A DNA stretch of 64,000 nucleotides from Clostridium sp. SY8519 (GTDB lineage Bacteria > Bacillota > Clostridia > Lachnospirales > Lachnospiraceae), in contig NC_015737.1 in NCBI RefSeq assembly GCF_000270305.1, forward strand, positions 2,728,501-2,792,500. Direction: 5' to 3'. The translations under genes were made by a program, and so were the position numbers. This document shows positions 61,295 through 64,000 of the stretch, one piece after another (position 1 is the stretch's first letter; each line of letters begins with the position of its first letter). Below the pieces are notes generated by a model that saw only the letters and a program-made list of their open reading frames with translations, ran no database searches and was not told where the DNA came from.

Positions 61295-62412
61295 CCTTTC
61301 TCTGTTCTGTGTTCCCTTTGTTTTTCTCTGCGTTTTTCTGCTTTCTCAACTTTCTCTGCACGCCGCATTTCCAGAAAAGCCTGCACGTAGTCTCGAAACC
61401 CATGAGAATCCAGTACAGCAAATGCCGCCTCATCCATCCACAGGGACAGGTGCTTCGGCCGGCAGACAATGTAGATGCTCTTCCACTCCGGATTGTATTT
61501 GTCCTTCGCCTGCTGCAGGGACTCAAATCCGTACATGTAGTTCATATGGGTATAAACATACTGTTCCGCCCGTTCGGAAAAGTCCGCGCGGGGATGATCC
61601 GTCGTATGGTAGAACGGAGCCGCGCCGAGGCTTGCCTGTTCCGCGCCTTCCTGTTTCAGCTGCGCCATGATGTCATGGAACAGAAGCTCCATCACACCGT
61701 GGGGACAGCCTTCTCTGCGCCGCATAATGTCAATGATCCATGCTTTTCCGGAACGGTATGGATTGAGCACATTGATTCCCTGAATGACGCCTGCGCTGTC
61801 CACCGCATAAAAATAGCGTTTGTCACACTGCCGGTCCAGCATCAGGCTGCCTACGGCAAACTGAAGACGGGCAGTATGCTTCTCCTTCAGCCACTGATCC
61901 GTAATCTCGAAAAACTGTTTCTCGATCTCCGGATTTCGTTCCTCCCAAGGTCGGTATTCTCTGACTGTCAGGCCTTTGTGCACTGCCGTATGCCAGGAAG
62001 AACGCACTTTTGCGCATTTTCCGCCGGCCATGGACCAGGTCTGCACATCAAATACGGCTTCCTCCCCGCTCTTGTGACAGCCGAATCCCGCATCCCGGTA
62101 TTCTTCCAGGTGTTTTTCCATGGTCATGAGAAACACGATCCGGTATCGGCGCTTTGCCGCAAACTGCCGAAGCTGCGCCAGAAACGCTCCAAAATGCTCA
62201 TCCGCGCAGACCGGGTCGCCGCAGATTACCATGGTATGACCGGAAACCGCGTAACTGGCCACTCCTTCAAATCCTTCCGGGAAAAACCACTGTTTGTCCG
62301 GTTCCAGAGAAAGGTAGGCCAGCGAATTCTCCCCGAATTTTCGCAGATAGTCCCGTGCCCGGTTCCACTGCTGCGCACGGACGCTTTCCATATCTTCCTT
62401 GTTCTGTTTCAT
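61291..62412 (-). CDS. MprF C-terminal-like (DUF2156, LPG synthase C) protein
   Basis: 373 residues without membrane helices. It has ARDYLRKFGENSLAYLSLEP, QWFFPEGFEGVASYAVSGHT with MVICGDPVC, FLMTMEKHLEEYRDAGFGCH, KSGEEAVFDVQTWSM and MRRREGCPHGVMELLFHDIM. These are the blocks of the soluble aminoacyl-transferase domain that in MprF adds lysine or alanine from tRNA to phosphatidylglycerol. The flippase domain is absent. A Lys/Glu/Arg-rich tail (RRAEKVEKAEKRREKQRE) follows. It may aminoacylate a lipid or other acceptor; specificity unknown. Partner of the hydrolase encoded next, which might remove such groups. Confidence 0.85.
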   Translation of the reverse strand: MKQNKEDMESVRAQQWNRARDYLRKFGENSLAYLSLEPDKQWFFPEGFEGVASYAVSGHTMVICGDPVCADEHFGAFLAQLRQFAAKRRYRIVFLMTMEKHLEEYRDAGFGCHKSGEEAVFDVQTWSMAGGKCAKVRSSWHTAVHKGLTVREYRPWEERNPEIEKQFFEITDQWLKEKHTARLQFAVGSLMLDRQCDKRYFYAVDSAGVIQGINVLNPYRSGKAWIIDIMRRREGCPHGVMELLFHDIMAQLKQEGAEQASLGAAPFYHTTDHPRADFSERAEQYVYTHMNYMYGFESLQQAKDKYNPEWKSIYIVCRPKHLSLWMDEAAFAVLDSHGFRDYVQAFLEMRRAEKVEKAEKRREKQREHRTEKG

Positions 62413-62453
62413 GCGATTGCCTTCTTTCTGTCAGCCGTCCGGTTTTCTCCGCA

Positions 62454-62894
62454 TCAGGCCGTTTCTTTTTCGATCGCTTGATGAAGATCCCGCACTACAT
62501 CGCCCACATAGAACTGTTTCAGATCTTCTTCGAACTTTTTCTGTGCTTCCGCAAGCTTGCTGTCCAAAGCAGCATGAATGTTTCTTCCCACCGGGCAATT
62601 AATATTGATGCCGTCATGAAAATTAAACAGTTCTTCCTTATTGGTCTCTACGGCTTCATACACATCATAAAATGTCATTTCATCCAGCGGCCGCGCAATG
62701 GTAATGCCGCCCGGCCCCCGCTTGACCTCAATGAGTCCCGCGTCACGCAGCGATCCCATAATATTCCGGATAATCACCGGATTGCTGCCGATACTGGAAG
62801 CGAGAAGATCACTGGTGACTTTGTGGTCTTTTCCGAAGTATTCCGCCGCGGCCAGGATATGGATCGCAATGGTGAATTTTGTTGAAACCTGCAT
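62454..62894 (-). CDS. Rrf2-family transcriptional regulator
   Basis: 146 residues from the ATG at 62894 (GGAGAT 11 nt upstream); the 39 codons before it have no better start. Winged HTH: VSTKFTIAIHILAAAEYFGK, TSDLLASSIGSNPVIIRNIM, LRDAGLIEVKRGPGGITIAR. The region that binds Fe-S clusters in IscR/NsrR keeps just one Cys (NINCPVGRNI), so this is the YwnA/CymR-like branch without a cluster. Such regulators often sense redox or nitrogen oxides. The ferredoxin-nitroreductase gene is just upstream, with a terminator between them. Confidence 0.87.
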   Translation of the reverse strand: MQVSTKFTIAIHILAAAEYFGKDHKVTSDLLASSIGSNPVIIRNIMGSLRDAGLIEVKRGPGGITIARPLDEMTFYDVYEAVETNKEELFNFHDGININCPVGRNIHAALDSKLAEAQKKFEEDLKQFYVGDVVRDLHQAIEKETA

Positions 62895-62988
62895 ATATGG
62901 CATATCTCCTTTTTTGTTGTCAATATTTACTTTACATTTAACAATTATACCCCCAGTTTCGGTAAATTGCAAGACAGGCTGCACCGGT

Positions 62989-63032
62989 AAAAAAACAGGG
63001 GATTCCCACATGTACGGAATTCCCCTGTTTTC
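62989..63032 (-). terminator. Terminator of the nitroreductase gene
   Basis: AAAACAGGGGAATTCC and GGAATCCCCTGTTTT on the minus strand form a 15-bp stem with one bulge and are followed by seven T in total. Confidence 0.8.
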
Positions 63033-63042
63033 TCTGCCGCTG

Positions 63043-63846
63043 CTATTCCCAAACTACATCTGCCGGCTTGCGCGGCACCGTCCGCTGGTAATGCACTGCC
63101 GGATACCCGATAACCAGCACCGCTTCCACATGGTACTTCTCGCGGATCTTCAGTCTGGCTCGCAGTTCTTCCGAGCTTTCAATGGCAAATCTGGAAAATC
63201 CGCTGTACAGCATGCCCAGCCCCATGGAGTAGATCATGGTTTCCATATGTGCCGCGGCAATCCCTGCATCCAGCGTATCGTCCGATGAGATTACAATCAC
63301 GGTACCGGCTCCGAAAAAGATACGATCCTTTCCGCTGCTGTGATAATCCTTATGCATATCCAGCCACAGATCCGTATAGAAAGAAGCCCGGTGTCCTGCT
63401 GCCAGCATTTCCTCGCCTTTCCGTCCCAGCTGATCAATCAGCAGTCCGCGCATCTCCGGTATGCTGTCCTGAATAACGGTATAGGCCATACGCTGGCGGT
63501 TTCCGCCGGTAGGAGAAAACCGTCCGGCTTCCAGAATCTGTTCCACCTGTTCCTTCGTTACCGGCTGATCGGTAAAACGGCGGATGCTGCGCCGCGCCTT
63601 CAGATGATTCAGATACGTCTCCGGATCAATCGCCGTATGAATCTGCTTAAGATCCAGCACTTCCGCCGAATCATAATTCAGCAGCGTCACGGCATCCGTC
63701 GGACAGACCGCCACACAGTGCCCGCAGTCAAAACACTTCTCATTCCTCGGGACTGCCTTTCCATCAATCAGATCAATATCCACCGGGAAGCAGTCTCTGA
63801 CACACTGGCCGCAGCCAATACATTTCTCATTGTTGATTTCTATCAT
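63043..63846 (-). CDS. Ferredoxin-domain nitroreductase
   Basis: 267 residues. The first 60 hold two [4Fe-4S] motifs: EKCIGCGQCVRDCFP and EKCFDCGHCVAVCPTD. Residues 80-267 are a nitroreductase fold with KARRSIRRFTDQPVTKEQVE (FMN-binding R-R-S-x-R-x-F), EAGRFSPTGGNRQRMAYTVI and MGLGMLYSGFSRFAIESSEE. The flavoenzyme would take electrons through its own clusters, probably for a nitro-, quinone or enoate-type substrate. Such fusions are common in anaerobic Firmicutes. AAGGA precedes the ATG. Confidence 0.92.
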   Translation of the reverse strand: MIEINNEKCIGCGQCVRDCFPVDIDLIDGKAVPRNEKCFDCGHCVAVCPTDAVTLLNYDSAEVLDLKQIHTAIDPETYLNHLKARRSIRRFTDQPVTKEQVEQILEAGRFSPTGGNRQRMAYTVIQDSIPEMRGLLIDQLGRKGEEMLAAGHRASFYTDLWLDMHKDYHSSGKDRIFFGAGTVIVISSDDTLDAGIAAAHMETMIYSMGLGMLYSGFSRFAIESSEELRARLKIREKYHVEAVLVIGYPAVHYQRTVPRKPADVVWE

Positions 63847-63879
63847 CTGTTTTCCTTTCCAAGCACGAATGCGCTTCTT

Positions 63880-64000
63880 CTATATTTTTTCCAGGAAGAA
63901 CTTCAGAAGGGGATTTGCATCCCGTTCCGGGTAAACAATCTCCAGTTTTTCTCTGTATGCCCCTGTATCAAAAGGCACATAGGAGAGGCTGATATTGATC
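63880..64000 (-). CDS. Partial protein, probable LysR-family regulator C-terminus
   Basis: The last 40 codons of a minus-strand gene that enters from the right edge: NISLSYVPFDTGAYREKLEI then VYPERDANPLLKFFLEKI and a TAG at 63880. The closing pattern, with the last helix L-L-K-F-F-L-E, is that of LysR effector domains. Too short for certainty. It precedes the nitroreductase gene in the same direction. Confidence 0.45.
   Translation of the reverse strand, partial: INISLSYVPFDTGAYREKLEIVYPERDANPLLKFFLEKI

Overview
The window reads as a chromosomal segment of a Gram-positive, spore-former-type anaerobe of the class Clostridia. A gut Lachnospiraceae is my best guess. The signs are strong AGGAGG-type ribosome binding sites, frequent TTG/GTG starts, a BY-kinase/Wzz-type capsule operon, a Cna-B wall-anchored protein, LytTR-DUF3021 and XRE regulators, and clostridial IS families (IS256, IS3, IS1634-like). 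The taxonomic call is inference; no rRNA is present.

Layout. (1) 1-1.9 kb holds what looks like the edge of a graspetide (omega-ester peptide) cluster on the minus strand: two unrecognised small ORFs, a 172-residue precursor with five near-identical acidic repeats, and an ATP-grasp ligase that runs off the left edge. (2) 2.1-8.6 kb carries a secreted basic protein, a VanZ-like protein, a plus-strand XRE-HTH/UDP-glucose dehydrogenase fusion, a DUF234-type ATPase, a YdcF-like and an ArsC/Spx-like protein. (3) 8.9-18.4 kb is a minus-strand catabolic set (acyl-CoA dehydrogenase, CoA-transferase, MFS carrier, SnoaL-like protein, LysR regulator, UGSC-like protein). It is split by a complete IS256-family element with an 8-bp target duplication. 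(4) 18.5-22.8 kb has a pRiA4b ORF-3 protein and an IS1634-like element ending at the rfbC stop codon.

(5) 22.8-44.8 kb is a 22-kb Wzx/Wzy-type exopolysaccharide or capsule locus, all on the minus strand, from a sigma-A-type promoter near 45.0 kb. The order is CpsB phosphatase, LCP ligase, Wzz (CpsC), BY-kinase (CpsD), a secreted repeat protein, a PglF/CapD-type dehydratase, a DegT aminotransferase broken by an IS3-family insertion, a VanZ pseudogene, a phosphoglycosyltransferase-GT2 fusion, an acyltransferase, further glycosyltransferases, Wzy, Wzx, LicD and the dTDP-rhamnose genes rfbABDC. The broken aminotransferase implies that the native 4-amino sugar is no longer made, unless another copy or precise IS excision restores it. 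(6) 45.2 kb has a tRNA-Val(CAC).

(7) 45.6-52.4 kb is a TSUP carrier and a complete urease operon ureABC-ureI-EFGD with its own promoter and a 5' leader hairpin. (8) 52.4-64 kb contains a phosphoesterase, EamA and GNAT proteins, a 1153-residue Cna-B adhesin, a LytTR/DUF3021 pair, a HipBA-type toxin-antitoxin module preceded by a five-copy, exactly 39-bp-spaced palindrome array, a hydrolase/MprF-C-like pair, an Rrf2 regulator, a ferredoxin-nitroreductase and the tail of a LysR gene.

The best candidate for an undescribed system is the graspetide locus at the left edge. The hipBA operator array, the HTH-Ugd fusion and the IS-inactivated amino-sugar pathway are also worth checking.
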